NCBI GenBank assembly: GCA_917880885.1
Contig: OU862910.1
Location: forward strand, 13,342,710-13,406,709
Source of the DNA: Limnephilus marmoratus
Taxonomy: Eukaryota; Arthropoda; Insecta; Trichoptera; Limnephilidae
Reading direction: 5' to 3'
Length of the DNA stretch: 64,000 nt
Shown: one piece after another, positions 1 through 11,125 of the stretch
Layout: the number at the start of each line of letters is the position of its first letter
Position numbering within the stretch: position 1 is the stretch's first letter
The notes under the pieces: generated by a model
Told to the model about the DNA's origin: nothing
Seen by the model: the letters and a program-made list of their open reading frames with translations, nothing else
Databases searched by the model: none
Program-made: the position numbers and the translations under genes

Positions 1-239
1 TTTCAGGATAATAAAAAACTACGCCATTTACGCAGATGGTTTTCGAATCAGATTAGTAGGAATTAATGACCGTTTTTAAAATATCTACAAAAATCTATTA
101 AAAATTGAACAATTATTATCACCAACTAAAAAACCTATTACCAAAATAACAGAACACAAAAAGATGTATTATTGATCAAGAAGATAACACTAAACGAAAA
201 TAAGAAAGAGAACAAGACACAAAAAAATAAAAAAGATGA
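1..239. other. AT-rich, nothing recognised
   Basis: No convincing reading frame, repeat end or RNA gene is visible here. Confidence 0.5.
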
Positions 240-317
240 TGGTCGCAACTGGGACTAGAACCCAGAACCTCTCGTCTTACCGGGATGAGCGCCTTATCCA
301 ATTATGCCACTGCCATC
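240..317 (-). pseudogene. tRNA-Arg(CCG)-like relic or SINE head
   Basis: Read on the minus strand, this stretch has an A-box-like TGGCATAATTGG, a B-box-like GGTTCTAGTCC, a good T-stem (CTGGG/CCCAG) and a CCG triplet in the anticodon position. The acceptor stem pairs poorly and the anticodon loop is irregular. A run of T follows downstream on the minus strand. A decayed tRNA-Arg or the head of a tRNA-derived SINE fits better than a working tRNA. Confidence 0.4.
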
Positions 318-411
318 TCTTATTAAATGCGTCGTATTTGTCAATCTCATGTTTCAAATTTCAGAATTACTGTTTTCTATTAAAAGTTCCTTTACTATTA
401 AAAGTAATTTT

Positions 412-656
412 ATAAAACTGGGAAGACTTTGGTGGCAGAGTCATGTGGAGAGAATGACCGAGCATCAAGCACCAAAGTCGCTGCTGAACTCAAGACCGAC
501 AGGGCGAAGGAGTCTGAGATGGCCAAGATTAAGATGGAGCGACAACGTCCTCAAAGATATATCTACCTTGGGGCTTCTAAAATGGAGAGAGCTGGCACAA
601 AACCGAGATGAATGGTGGAAGACTCTTGAGGAGGCCAAGACCCACCAGGAGTAGTA
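412..656 (+). pseudogene. RTE-like LINE C-terminal tail
   Basis: The frame ending at the stop near 653 encodes the characteristic C-terminal tail of RTE-like endonuclease/reverse transcriptases. It has a WQSHVERM-type segment (the usual 'GHV-RM' block), a GRRSLRWPRLRWSDNV block and the closing WR-A-DR--W--LEEAKTHQE pattern. The endonuclease and catalytic reverse transcriptase domains are absent, so this is a 5'-truncated insertion. It converges on an opposite-strand LINE end that begins about 25 bp downstream. No function is expected. Confidence 0.75.
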
Positions 657-678
657 GAGCCAAGAGTGATAATGATAT

Positions 679-1502
679 TTGTTTTTTTTTTTTTTTTTTT
701 TATTTATTTACATTTAAACCCGCTAAACTACTTATGTAGTTTGTCAGCAGGTACATAATGACAACATTGGTACATTTTCAAACATTGTATACATATAATT
801 TTATAATTTTGATGTTAAATATCAATTAAATAGATTATTTAAATTACGGAAATAGTATATACATGTAAGTAGCACTAGAAGCCTTAAAAAGTACAAATGG
901 ATTTAGTATGATATGATATAATAAAAAATTAGTATGTTATGATATAATAAAAAAGTACACATGGATATAGTATGAACAAATGAAATATAATCACAAGTAA
1001 ATTAAAAGTTTCATATACAGTAGGTATTACAAAAATTGTAATGAAATTACCAATTCCTTCAATGTGAGTTTCAATAAAGAATACAAGGACTTTGGTAGGG
1101 CATCAATATAAATCATCCCTATCTAATAGCCATTTCCTTAGTTTATATTTGACTTTACCATTAAAAACGTTATTATTTTTGATTGTCATTGGTAGTTTAT
1201 TGAATATTTTGGGTACAATATAGTTTAGGGTCCTTTCACCGTATTTATTGGTACATTTCGGAACCACCAATCCTTCATTTTGAGTGAATCTTTTATTATG
1301 TTTATGGTAAACTCTTTCCCTGTACAAGGAATCGGACAATATAACATGTTGACTTATATAATATTATAAAACCGCTGTGAAATCTAACAAATATGTGGTC
1401 CAAACAGGAGCGAGTAACTTTTCCTGCTAGAATCGCTTCCCTAGTTACGTCACAAATGCATTTGATTAAATAATTATCGGACATTATATTTTCATATGCC
1501 AT
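679..1502 (-). pseudogene. Jockey/CR1-like LINE relic with poly(A) tail
   Basis: The minus strand reads as the end of a LINE. A T run at about 680-702 is its poly(A) tail on the minus strand, followed inward by a roughly 400-bp 3' UTR. The frame at 1103-1339 then resembles a reverse transcriptase C-terminus (VVPKCTNKYGERT, then KIFNKLP). Further upstream, 1302-1502 contains a TR...SCLDHIFVR segment typical of the end of an apurinic endonuclease domain. Endonuclease and RT C-terminus sit almost side by side, so the catalytic RT core has been deleted. The family assignment is by motif resemblance only. Confidence 0.6.
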
Positions 1503-1589
1503 AATAAGCGGGTTTTGACAATTTAATCAATCACAATGATGATGATGATGATTAAAAGTTCCATTTTACATTTTTTAATGTAATTATGC

Positions 1590-1806
1590 ACTAGAGTCCT
1601 AACTGCTCCCAATCGCCTGGATCTAGTGAGACTACAGCATCTCCAAATGGGGTGTGTTGAGAGGCAGAAGGTAATAGGGAGGGGAAAGAGTTGGGGAAGA
1701 GAAATGTGGAGAAGTACCTAGCTATTCAAAACTGGGCACCAAACATGGTTAAAGTCATTTCAAGCAAAGTTCCAATTCTGAAAGGAGGTCGTATACAAAG
1801 GCAATA
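1590..1806 (+). repeat. Dispersed repeat family A, copy 1
   Basis: About 215 bp resembles 4935-5130 through shared blocks (start 'aactgctcccnnncn', then 'ctggctattca'-type and 'catttcaagc' segments). It has no coding potential. The family is unnamed here; it could be a SINE or a LINE 3' end. Confidence 0.5.
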
Positions 1807-2620
1807 TTGAGAATTTCTTCTTCTCCGGAACATACCATAAATTCACCACGCATTATTTTAAATGATTGAGTTGTGAAATAACACAAATCAATCAAATAAA
1901 ATTTACTTATGCAAGCCCAGATTTGAACCCGTTACGTTCGGATTGCTCGTCGAGAGCCTTAAACTATGCAGGCCGATATTCTTTAATTCGATGTCTAAAT
2001 ATTTTAAATGTGATTGGTTCAGGCAGTTAATTAAAACCCGGGTCTAAGATCAAAGAACATCTCCCACTTCTTACAATTAGAATCCACTATTTATCGTTAG
2101 GGGAGAAAACTTTTTCGCTAATCATGAAGTTAATTTGCATGTTTAATTAATCGGTTTGTTCAGTCGACAGCGACAGGTTTTGTGGCATTAAATTACCTCT
2201 TTAATGGGGAATATCTACATTCTACATGTCGCGTTCTAATTATTCCTAACTAACTAACCCCGTCTTAGTTTGGTCGCGATTGCTCGAGAAGGAAGAGTTG
2301 GTTTTGGGATCACGCAACTAACCAACCCCCCATCTGATCTACAATAATTATTATCTACAAGCTTATTCGTAATCCAGCTTTCAACTACTGGAGTATAAAA
2401 GTTCAAAGTTAGAAAGATAAATAATTAATTTTATTATTTTTCTAAAATTCACTGAGTGCAGCGCAGCGAAGTCCTTGAATTCGACCATTTGACATTTAAT
2501 CTGTCTCTACCTATTTGTTTGTTACGTTCCGTTTCCGGTTCAAGATGGTAGTCGTATTGGATATTACATTTTAATTCTGTTTGCATGATCTATCGAATGA
2601 GCCATCGAATCGGAATTACA
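1807..2620. other. Unassigned AT-rich spacer
   Basis: No reading frame with recognisable similarity and no clear repeat boundary is seen. The stretch includes ordinary AT-rich intergenic-type sequence. Confidence 0.4.
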
Positions 2621-2624
2621 ATTA

Positions 2625-2961
2625 CAATTTGGGAGGCGGGAATGGGTACCGCCGCCCTGAGAACTTTTATTTTGATAACCAACACCTCTGCCATAGGTCA
2701 CCCTAAGTAGTTCGCTACGTTTGGTAATTTAGCAGGGGTGCCCGGGTTCATAGGGTGAGGTTTGTCTAGGTCTTGTAGGCGGATGACCAGGATACACTGA
2801 ACCCCAGATTCCTACCCACCCCTCACACTTTTTTCCTTCCCAGAACTCTCCTCTCCTTCCTTTCCATAAAAAACCCTCCACACAGCATCCCCAAAGATGT
2901 GATAGGCCCTGAGGGAAATAATTTTCCTCTGGGTCTCCTGTGTGGAGCTCACGTAAAAAAA
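2625..2961 (+). repeat. Dispersed repeat family B, copy 1 (A-tailed)
   Basis: This is one of five copies (others near 17798, 18249, 30410 and 39856). Shared blocks are, in order: GGGAGGCGGGAATGGGTACC, AACCAACACCTCTGCCATAG, GTTCGCTACGTTTGGT, GGTGCCCGGGTTCAT, CCTCCACACAGCATCCC, CCTGTGTGGAGCT and a terminal A run. The constant order, single polarity and A tail point to a retroposed SINE or LINE 3' end. No protein is encoded. Confidence 0.75.
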
Positions 2962-3049
2962 ATCAATAGTAAAAGAAAGCTCGATGAAAAAAAATTGTTG
3001 GCGACAAAAAAAATGTTACGTTAAATATTTATGGTTAGTGTAACGGACG

Positions 3050-3557
3050 TATCAGCGTCGCCACAAGACTATAAAAAAGTACCGGGTTTTTAGTGCACGA
3101 ACAGGATGGTGGTGATGGAACAAATAATAAAACTGACCTCCCGTGCACCCAGTGCCTGATGCGTGAAGGACACTGGATGTGTTTAATCCTCTGCCTGATC
3201 CTGGCGCCTGGCGGTTGCCAAAGTAGGGCCGGCTCTTCTGGAGGAGTGTTGGCACCAGGACTGAAGACAGGCAGAGGTCGGCGGGGGAGGCAGCTGAGTG
3301 ATAATAAATTTCCCAGTAGGAATAATAACACGAGTTGACTGTAGAGAAGAACTAACTTTATTTGGAAAATACGCGCCCTTTTATACCCTAATCTGGGCAA
3401 AAAGGTGATCACATGGTACATTTATGGGGTGGGGGGTTGGACCTCGCCCGTAAGTATAAATACGCCGACTTTCTTGTCGCACTTCATTTTGCTTGTGTCG
3501 CTCAAGAAAGTGGTCGATTAAAATCATTATTTAATAATAATTCTACAGGTTATAACA
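3050..3557 (-). mobile_element. Possible solo LTR
   Basis: On the minus strand a TATAAAAGGGCGCG promoter-like box is followed by AATAAAG and a GC-containing downstream segment, an arrangement typical of U3-R-U5. A TGGCGAC-type primer-binding-like sequence lies just beyond the putative 3' end. TGTTATAACC near 3557 could be the 5' terminus. No second copy or target duplication was found, so the boundaries are tentative. Confidence 0.35.
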
Positions 3558-3724
3558 TAGTTTTTATAAAGTATTTCTTAATTCTAACATGTATGTACGG
3601 GTATTCTTTACCCGTAGATTTTTAGTTTAATGAATTTAGGAACAATTTTGGAAATGTTTACTATTTGTTGGTAGGTATTTGAGTTTAATTTAAGTTTGCA
3701 AAGTGATGTGAAGAAGTTAGTATT

Positions 3725-3964
3725 TTCCCCAGGTTCCTCGTAAGACTGGCTACCGAAACCGGTTTGTCTCGTCGTCTTACGAGGTTCCTGGATTTTTAAA
3801 ATGGAAAAAGACTGTTTTTTGATCGGAAATTTTCTAAGTACAAAATTTGTGCGCAAAGGCATATAGCGTTGGCAGTTTAAGAGTTACAAGGTTGATTTAT
3901 GGCTCTATGGATGCCCCGTAGGACTCTGCACTGAAACGTCTTAGTTTCAGCGTCCTACGGGGTG
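3725..3964. repeat. Two strong hairpins
   Basis: An inverted repeat at about 3731-3791 pairs an arm ending CCTCGTAAGAC with GTCTTACGAGG. A second at about 3912-3962 pairs CCCCGTAGGAC with GTCCTACGGGG and nests an inner CTGAAAC/GTTTCAG pair. Both are far stronger than the background. They lie directly upstream of the minisatellite and probably belong to the same unit. Confidence 0.7.
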
Positions 3965-4010
3965 TTTAAACGAAGTTATATTACAAAACGATGTTTTGCA
4001 AAGGCAGTTT

Positions 4011-4350
4011 GCTTGGCGGAGCTGCCTGGCTTCCTGCCGGGCCATAACCGCAGAACGGCAAGGGAGGGCAGGTAGTCCGCTTGGCGGAGCTGCCTGGCTT
4101 CCTGCCGGGCCATAACCGCAGAACGGCAAGGGAGCGCAGGTAGTCCGCTTGGCGGAGCTGCCTGGCTTCCTGCCGTGCCATAACCGCAGAACGGCAAGGG
4201 AGGGCAGGTAGTCCGCTTGGCGGAGCTGCCTGGCTTCCTGCCGGGCCATAACCGCAGAACGGCAAGGGAGGGCAGGTAGTCCGCTTGGCGGAGCTGCCTG
4301 GCTTCCTGCCGTGCCATAACAGCAGAACGGCAAGGGAGGGAAGGCAAATG
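4011..4350. repeat. 68-bp minisatellite, five units
   Basis: Units begin GCTTGGCGGAGCTGCCTGG at 4011, 4079, 4147, 4215 and 4283, an exact 68-bp period. They differ at a few positions, notably GGGCC versus GTGCC. The array is GC-rich within AT-rich surroundings. The long overlapping open frames here are by-products of the repeat, because 68 is not a multiple of three and all frames look alike. Confidence 0.9.
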
Positions 4351-4570
4351 GCCCTTCTCAGGGCTTCAGCCTAAGGCTGGAAATTAAGGCCCTCAAAGGG
4401 GTCTTAATTAAAAATAAAAGGAGGCTAGTCAGCCTGGTTGCCTTGGAGGCGTAAATAAGCATAATTAAGCATATTAATTATTAAATTATTAAAATTATAG
4501 GATTCTAGAATGTCTCCCCGTGCAAACTTGGCACACAAGCTTTATTTGGTTGCACCGGGGCATTGTACAT
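4351..4570. other. Hairpin-rich flank of minisatellite
   Basis: Several short inverted pairs occur, such as AATTAAGGCCC with GGGTCTTAATT, and CCCCGTGCAA with TTGCACCGGGG about 25 bases apart. No frame is credible. The block may be the other end of the unit that begins near 3.6 kb. Confidence 0.45.
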
Positions 4571-4934
4571 AAGCAAACATATAAAATTAAAAATTAAGAA
4601 ATGAGGGAGAGCAACACGTCGGTTACAGTTAGAAATAGAATATTTATGGTTTAGAAGGTAGATATTTTAGCACCTATTTATAAATATTATTAAAACGCGC
4701 TGATGTGAAATTTCGCAAAACTGCGCTCTACAAGTGTTACTGTTATAATTATTATGATTTCAGGATAAATTGAGTTTAAATTTATTGTAAAAGAAAATTA
4801 GAAACATTGTTCTTGGTCGCAAGGTCTACGGTTCGCAGAAATACAAAAAAAAGTTTTTTTTGAGCATTCCACACTGAAGTTTATTTTTTTAATTTAGTTT
4901 TTTTACTATATTTTTAATGTGAATTCCGCATACA

Positions 4935-5130
4935 ACTGCTCCCGTCTGAAGCCAGTTAAACTTTGGCATCCCCATTTGGAGTATATTGTGAGGCTAAGGG
5001 TAGCGGGGATGGGAAGGAGATGGGAAAGGTGAAGAGGGGAAGTATCTGGCTATTCATCTCAGATCACCAGATACGGCTGAAGGCATTTCAAGCCACATTT
5101 CAATTCTGAATAGTGGTCGTAAACGAAAGG
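4935..5130 (+). repeat. Dispersed repeat family A, copy 2
   Basis: This copy is collinear with 1590-1806: the AACTGCTCCC start, a GGGGA/GAAGGAG middle, CTGGCTATTCA and CATTTCAAGC. It has diverged by substitutions and small indels. Confidence 0.5.
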
Positions 5131-5309
5131 GGAATCTGCATCTTTTAATACTCAGGTATTGTTAGTAAGCTCTAATCAAAGATTCAATTCGATTCGAGGA
5201 TCGTTTCGCTTCTGAATTGAGAATTTTCGAAAGACGAAGGCTAAGTTGAGGAAAACTTATTCTGGGGCTGTTAGAGGAGAGACAAGACCTCAAATGGACC
5301 AAGGTCTAA

Positions 5310-5734
5310 AGCGCGGGTCACATTATGCTGGTTGCCAGCTGCTGCTTACCAGCGGCTGGTAGTAGTACCAACTAGCAGCGGCGGGCAATCTGGTCACACT
5401 ACTGTTGCTGCTACTCGCGTCTCGCACTCTCCAGTTAGTCATTAACTATATGTACAACTAAACAACTTCACAAAAAAAAACACGTGCTTTCTCGTTGCTG
5501 ATAGACGCAATAGTGGTCAGACTGCGCTGCCGGCTGGTGCCAGCTATCACGTGATTGATTATTCGCCGCTGCCTGCTACCAAAAGTAACATGTCCAACTT
5601 CGTCAGCCGCTGACAAATACTCGCCGGCTGGCGATGCCAGCGCCGAATTTTGTTGTCACACCAAGCTGATCGACGGCTGGCAGAAGCGGCTTCTTCAACT
5701 CGCGGCTGGCAACCAGCATAATGTGACCCGCGCT
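5310..5734. mobile_element. PIF/Harbinger-type MITE
   Basis: This 425-bp element has perfect 30-bp TIRs beginning AGCGCGGGTCACATTATG. It is flanked on both sides by TAA (5307-5309 and 5735-5737), the 3-bp TWA-type target duplication of PIF/Harbinger transposons. Its interior is GC-rich with several CTGGC/GCCAG sub-repeats and has no credible gene. It is therefore a non-autonomous element needing a transposase from elsewhere. The superfamily call rests on the duplication and the TIRs only. Confidence 0.8.
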
Positions 5735-5737
5735 TAA

Positions 5738-6631
5738 GGCAAAATTACGCCTACATGCGAACAGAAACAAAATGTCGCCGATTAATCAAGGAAAAGGGCA
5801 TTAAAATGATAAAGAATTTCATTTTAAAATATCTTTAATGTTCATCTTCCTAACTAGTTTGCTGGATTTTTTCGCCGTGCCAAAATTATTGTTAATGCTT
5901 TTCCATAAAAACGTCCGAAATATTAAAAGGTCAGTTTATTTCCAAAAAAGCACGCCGAAGCGATTTTAAATTACTGTTTAAAAAACGTTATTTCTTCCTA
6001 AATTATTTTTTTCACGTTACTTATTGTTTCAATCCCGAGGGAATATATCATTTCGGAAGATCATTATTTTCCGCTGGCAAGTTATAAGAATACCCATTAA
6101 TCTCCCCACCGCGAAGTCGAACTTCGCGAGATTTATAATTTTCTCTCTACGCATTTTAATTCGCTTCATCGTGTTTTTCCTCGCTTCGTCCAATCACTCC
6201 CTTCATAAATCTAGGGGAGTGGCTTGGCGTTATTAACGGGTATAAAACTGTGTGGAGACAGTGAGAATTCCGCTAATTCGGAGCGAGAAATCTGCTCATT
6301 TGCAAGTCAAAGATGTAGTTTGGAATCAACTATTCAGGATAATAGGTTTTTTTTACCCTTGTTGGGGGTCCCTTTCGCTGGACGGAATGTCCCTACTTTG
6401 AAAAATTTTCATTATGGCGAGACCGGCGTCGTTATCCCATTGTTTCCTTCTTTGGAGTATAGCGGATGGCGCCAGAAATATGATTATGTTAATGCTTGGA
6501 TTGGCAGCTTTCCGTATGATGAAGTCTGTACATTTTTCAGAAGTCATCTGTAAAATTATCGTGAAATAGCTGAATACCTACTCTATGTTTCATATTGGTA
6601 CTAGCCAAGTAAAATTATAGTGACAGTGAAT
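5738..6631. other. No recognised feature
   Basis: Open frames of up to 109 codons exist (for example 6224-6553), but none resembles a known family and codon context gives no support. Confidence 0.4.
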
Positions 6632-6635
6632 TTAA

Positions 6636-6945
6636 CCCGTCTGCTTGGTTCAATATATTCGCAACTCACAATCCGGAAACCTAGATTTCGCGCGTAAATT
6701 CTGAAACCGTCACTTTGGATCGAGATTAAAAAATATCTATGTAAGATAACTTTCATATTTCAAAGACACTAAGAAGCATTATTTCGTTCTCTTTTTGGTT
6801 AAAAGAAAAATACAAATGTTTGCATGAGACGAAGAGAGATATATAGCTTTTAAAATGTAAGGTCGCTCGGGACGTTTTTGGTCTTATGAAAGTAAAACGC
6901 AATTACGTATTTTGGGATGTATTTATTCCTAAACAAGCAGACGGG
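6636..6945. mobile_element. Candidate piggyBac-like MITE
   Basis: The inverted ends CCCGTCTGCTTG and CAAGCAGACGGG are flanked by TTAA on the left and TTGA on the right. PiggyBac elements insert at TTAA and have CCC...GGG ends. The right flank has one mismatch and there is no transposase, so this is a candidate only. Confidence 0.4.
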
Positions 6946-7638
6946 TTGATAGAAAAAGTTTGATAAAAGTTTGAAAACAATATGTGAATGGTATAAAATA
7001 TACGTTACGTTAATAATAATAATATTTGGATGATTTACATAGCACCTTTTTTGTGAAAAATAATCTCAAGGGCGCTGTACAAACTTATAACATATTTCTA
7101 AAATCAAGAAAAACTACAAACTAGACAAACAATTAAATACAACTTATGGCTACAAATTGCGTCCACCAGTTCATTGATCACTAATATGAAAATATATTTA
7201 CAATGTTTTGACCAATGAACTCGATGCTGCCTAGGTTTATTCAGTTTCTATCAATGTAACGTTTTTCCATTTTCTCGTCATTAAAATGTAAAATCACGTC
7301 AATGTTGTTTTGGAATAAGAGGGTTATATCTGAATCAGCAACGTCGACAATGGGCCCTAGGGAGTGCATACATCTTCAAAGTTCAATATCGCATAACATC
7401 GCCGAGTCAGATGGAACTTTGTTGTTCGAAGAAATATTATGTGAATTTTTGTTAGAACAACTCCCTTTTTATAATTTTGAAAGTTATTCCCAACTGGCGA
7501 CTATTCCAATAATATGGAAAAAATAGTCCAAGATAATATTGTTAATTTAGAGATTAATATAAATATGATGGTTAAATACCTCTTACCCCGCCCCCAAACA
7601 CACTGTCAACGGAGAGCAAAATATCATTTACATGTTTT

Positions 7639-7701
7639 ACTCCAAATACAGTCAGGAATCACTGGTTAGCGTAAATCAAGTACGTCCCTTAACACCCTGT
7701 A
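7639..7701. repeat. Orphan TIR end related to 48.1 kb
   Basis: This piece carries CAGGAATCACTGGTTA, TCAAGTAC and CTTAACACCCTGTA in the same order as 48085-48135. It is a solitary end of the TA-flanked TIR family; its partner end is not visible nearby. Confidence 0.6.
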
Positions 7702-7725
7702 CATATATATAAATTATATACATAC

Positions 7726-8467
7726 TGCTAGCATTAAAACGCAAAAAAAGCACCACGTTGGGCCCAGTGCTAGCATTGGCGCTACTTGCGGCCAACGCTA
7801 AACCCAAAACCTGGAAAGGACATGCAATAAACAAGCCGGCGGCTAGCTCTGCACAGCCGGCGCGAGCAAGGTCCCTCTTAAACCCAGGGCGAGTGTCTGT
7901 GGTTCGCTTGTTAATTCCTACTCCCCTTCCTTTCCTCAAAATCTCCAGGTCTCCTTCCTCAATCAGAACACAGTTGTTATGCACGAAAAAGGGTTTTATT
8001 CAATTAAAGGTGAACAGGGTTCTACAAAAGGCCAGCATCGGCACTACACACATGAGTATTTGGCTATCTCTAATTAATTCTATCATAACGGGGGGAGCTT
8101 CTCTCAACTCTCTCTACACGTGTTTAGTGAATTTAAATGTCAGTTCTTAGCACACAGAGGGGTAGCAAGGTTCATTGGTACTCACAAGCAGGAGATAGGC
8201 GGTCGGCAGACAGGATTCTGGGTAGGCGTAAACCTCTTTAAGCACAATACACAATTAAAGTAAAACATCGTGAGCGTTTACGGAGAGCGCCTAGCGCGAA
8301 TCACGGGGAACACAGTTATTCTGCCGAAGGCCGGCGAAGGAATGGGAGCGGGGAGCCGCTCGGCGCTTGGCACGGGCGCCGCGCGGTGCGGGGAGAGGGG
8401 GCGGAGGGCCTGTGCAAGGGGTCAATTCGCTATTAGCTCGCACGGGAAACAATTCCGTAACGTAACA
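7726..8467 (-). repeat. 3' LTR (minus-strand reading)
   Basis: This repeat ends at the purine-rich tract 8468-8478. The minus strand carries an AATAAA near 7997 followed by about 270 bp, a plausible R/U5 layout. It has no convincing TATA box. Confidence 0.85.
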
Positions 8468-8574
8468 CTTCCCCCCTCGCCGCAAAAAAGGCGACGTGGT
8501 AATGGAGCAGTAGGGCTAAGAAATCCTCTTACCCTTCTAGCACTTGTGCCAAAAAAAAAAAAAACATCCAAGAG

Positions 8575-8605
8575 AAAGGGGGGAGAGAGAGAGAGAGAGA
8601 AAAAG
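8575..8605. repeat. GA microsatellite
   Basis: This is a short (GA)n run within an A-rich tract, in the interior of the LTR element. Confidence 0.9.
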
Positions 8606-9249
8606 AAAAGTTGCTAGCTACAAAATAGTAGAAACAAAAACAAAAGAGAAAAAAAAACATGGTGAACAAAGAATTATACATGAATGTACATGAAAGAGCA
8701 GTGGCATACATAAATATAAACAAGGACCTGCTGGAGAAAGGTACAAGGGTTATGCAGTGATAGAAAAAAAATGACTCTAAATTGTATCATTGGTCTGTGA
8801 GCTAAGTTTGCGTAGCGTGGTTTGCGTAGGATGTTTGGGGTGTTTGAACGTTGCACTGAAGTTATAAGGTTACTTTGTCACAGTAACCTGGCCCGTTTGA
8901 GATTACACTCAAGGAACACTAGGGCCTTAAAGAAAACACGAAGAAGAGAACGCAGGATGAGGCTTCTTGGTGGTGGAGAGGGTTCTACCTGTCACAGAGG
9001 TCAAAAAGGTAGCTGCTTCCGGATCCTGTGGGTGGGCCAGTATGACATCATTGAGGTACTGGAGAGTGGAATTGTAATTGGTGGTTGGTCCTTTATAGAG
9101 GAGGTGGTTTGTGTGCATGACAGCCGTTGTTGTGATGGTGGTTGGTACACTGGTTTGTATACAGTGGGATTGTTGGATGAACAATTGTTGGTATTGTTAT
9201 TTGCGCAAGGGCACAGGAGCATTGGCATGATGGCAACAGAGCAATTTGC

Positions 9250-9450
9250 AAGGTGCAGCTGGAACATTTGCAAGATGCAGCAGGAACATTTGTACAATGG
9301 CAACAGGAACATTTGCGAGATGCCGCAGGAACATTTGTACAATGGCAACAGGAACATTTGCGAGATGCCGCAGGAACATTTGTACAATGGCAACAGGAAC
9401 ATTTGCAAGGTGCCGCAGGAACATTTGTACAATGGCAACAGGAACATGAA
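9250..9450. repeat. 45-bp tandem array
   Basis: TTTGTACAATGG recurs at 9289, 9334, 9379 and 9424, a 45-bp period. Because 45 is a multiple of three, the array keeps frames open on both strands. On the plus strand it reads as a 15-residue repeat of EHLYNGNRNICEMPQ type. No similarity to Gag is evident. Confidence 0.85.
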
Positions 9451-10740
9451 CCAACTTAGAGCTGACGTGCTCGGGTTTGTTTGAGTGATGGTTTTGTGAT
9501 GATACAATTCGCAACTACACGCACGACTCACACTAGGTTATGTTAGGTGTGGTCGGGTGCTTTTGGTACGTAGGGTTTGAAGGCATGGGACCTCCGTGAC
9601 GGTAGTGAAGGCAGCATGAAGAGAGGCGCAGGTGTAGATAGGGTGAAGAGCTGCTGGTCTTCTTATTAATCCGGCGAAAAATTATTATTAGAACAAAATT
9701 CTTGAAGTTTACCTGCCTGGTAGACCAATGATGAAAAGGTTTGGAGAGAAACAAGGTGTGCATATTGAGAAAGATTGGATTAGTTTGACGTGTAGAGAGA
9801 GAGAGAGAGACGGAGAGAGAGTTAACTAAGTGTAACTACAGACTTATACATATTACAAAGGTACGTATTCAAGGAAGGTTCTGTTTAACCCATTTAGTTT
9901 TTTTTAAACTAAATACATTTCCAAGAACACGTAGGTAAGGGTTTGTACGTATGACAAAGTGCCACGTTCGAAAGAAGTTGGTCTTCCATAACCTATGCTC
10001 ACGTCTATACGGTAGCATTTTTTCTACTTTCGAAGAACAAAAACATTGAGTACAAATAAGTTATGAAAAGTGGGAAAGGAGTAGGAAGTTGAAAGGATCC
10101 GTGTATGAAGGTTGTCCCATTTGACAAACGAAACGCCAAGTGCGTAACGCATATATCCCCATTCACGGATAATTTCGAGGAAGGGAAAGGGTGACAATTG
10201 GGAACATTTGAACGAAGAAAACTGCTGAGGACTCGGCTATTTCCGAAATTCGACCTCTGAGTGGAAGGTGAAACAAGGTCTACAGCAGTTATCCTGGCAC
10301 ATTACAATACCATTTGGTAGTGTGGGACAAAAGGAATACACTGACATAAAAAAGTCTAATCCTCCACGTGTATTGGGTAGAAGATTAGAGGGTCGTTTTA
10401 TTCTCCTACTTGTTTGCGAGAAATGACAGACCCTTGCTCAAATCTCACAAACCTGGGGGTTTTCTTGTTCGTCCCCCAGACAACGAGTTAGGTGTTTTTG
10501 TGTCCATCAACTTAACTCCTACGACACGATGCCCCATAATCATGAGTGAAGCGTATGATTAGTCCTTTTGAGATAGTGGATAGTTCCTGGGTTCTTGTGA
10601 CAGGAAGTCCACGGGCATGTTAATGAGTACTCTGCTGCAAAAGCAATAATTTTCTGATAACAGAAAATAAAAGGCGTGTGATCTACGCTTGGTAGGTCAC
10701 ACAAACATGGGGTAGATATTATTTCGTTCGCACGATTCAT

Positions 10741-11125
10741 GGTGAGTATTGTAACGTCTTCACGTCTCATGTACAGGAATGAACGATTTACAACAAATTT
10801 TGCCCAGTATTGAAAGACAGTAGCCCAATTAGGTTCGAAAATGTGGGTCCCCATTCAATACAGACGGCGGGTTAAGCGGTTCTTATGCCAAAGGACACAC
10901 GACCAACTTAGTAACATTTAGTTATGAGTATAAAGTAATTATAACGAGCTTCTCGTATCATGGCGGATGTTTTGAGGATCTCTCCTATGATGGTAGATAT
11001 TGTCACGTTTTCACGTCTCACGTGACAGGAATGAACGATTTACAACAAATTTTGCCCAGTATTGAAAGACAGTAGCCCAATTACGTTCGAAAATGTGGGT
11101 TCCCATTCAATACAGACGGCGGTTT
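10741..11125. repeat. Direct duplication of ~125 bp
   Basis: The segment starting near 10745 (key blocks GGAATGAACGATTTACAAC, GTATTGAAAGACAGTAGCCC, CATTCAATACAGACGGCGG) recurs near 10997 with a few substitutions. About 125 bp separate the copies. It lies inside the LTR element interior. Confidence 0.8.

Noticed and set aside
3947..4347. Overlapping ~125-codon frames rich in repeated residues on the minus strand
   Set aside because: They are by-products of the 68-bp minisatellite; all three frames look alike and none matches a protein family.
4011..4350. CRISPR array possibility for the regular 68-bp repeat
   Set aside because: Units abut with no unique spacers and the context is eukaryotic; it is a minisatellite.
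6224..6553. 109-codon open frame on plus strand and its 64-codon shadow
   Set aside because: No recognisable domain, no codon or splice support.
7020..7110. Motif TTTACATAGCACC...AAGGGCGCTGTACAA as a named repeat
   Set aside because: It resembles a widespread LINE/SINE 3' UTR motif but is too short here to assign or bound.
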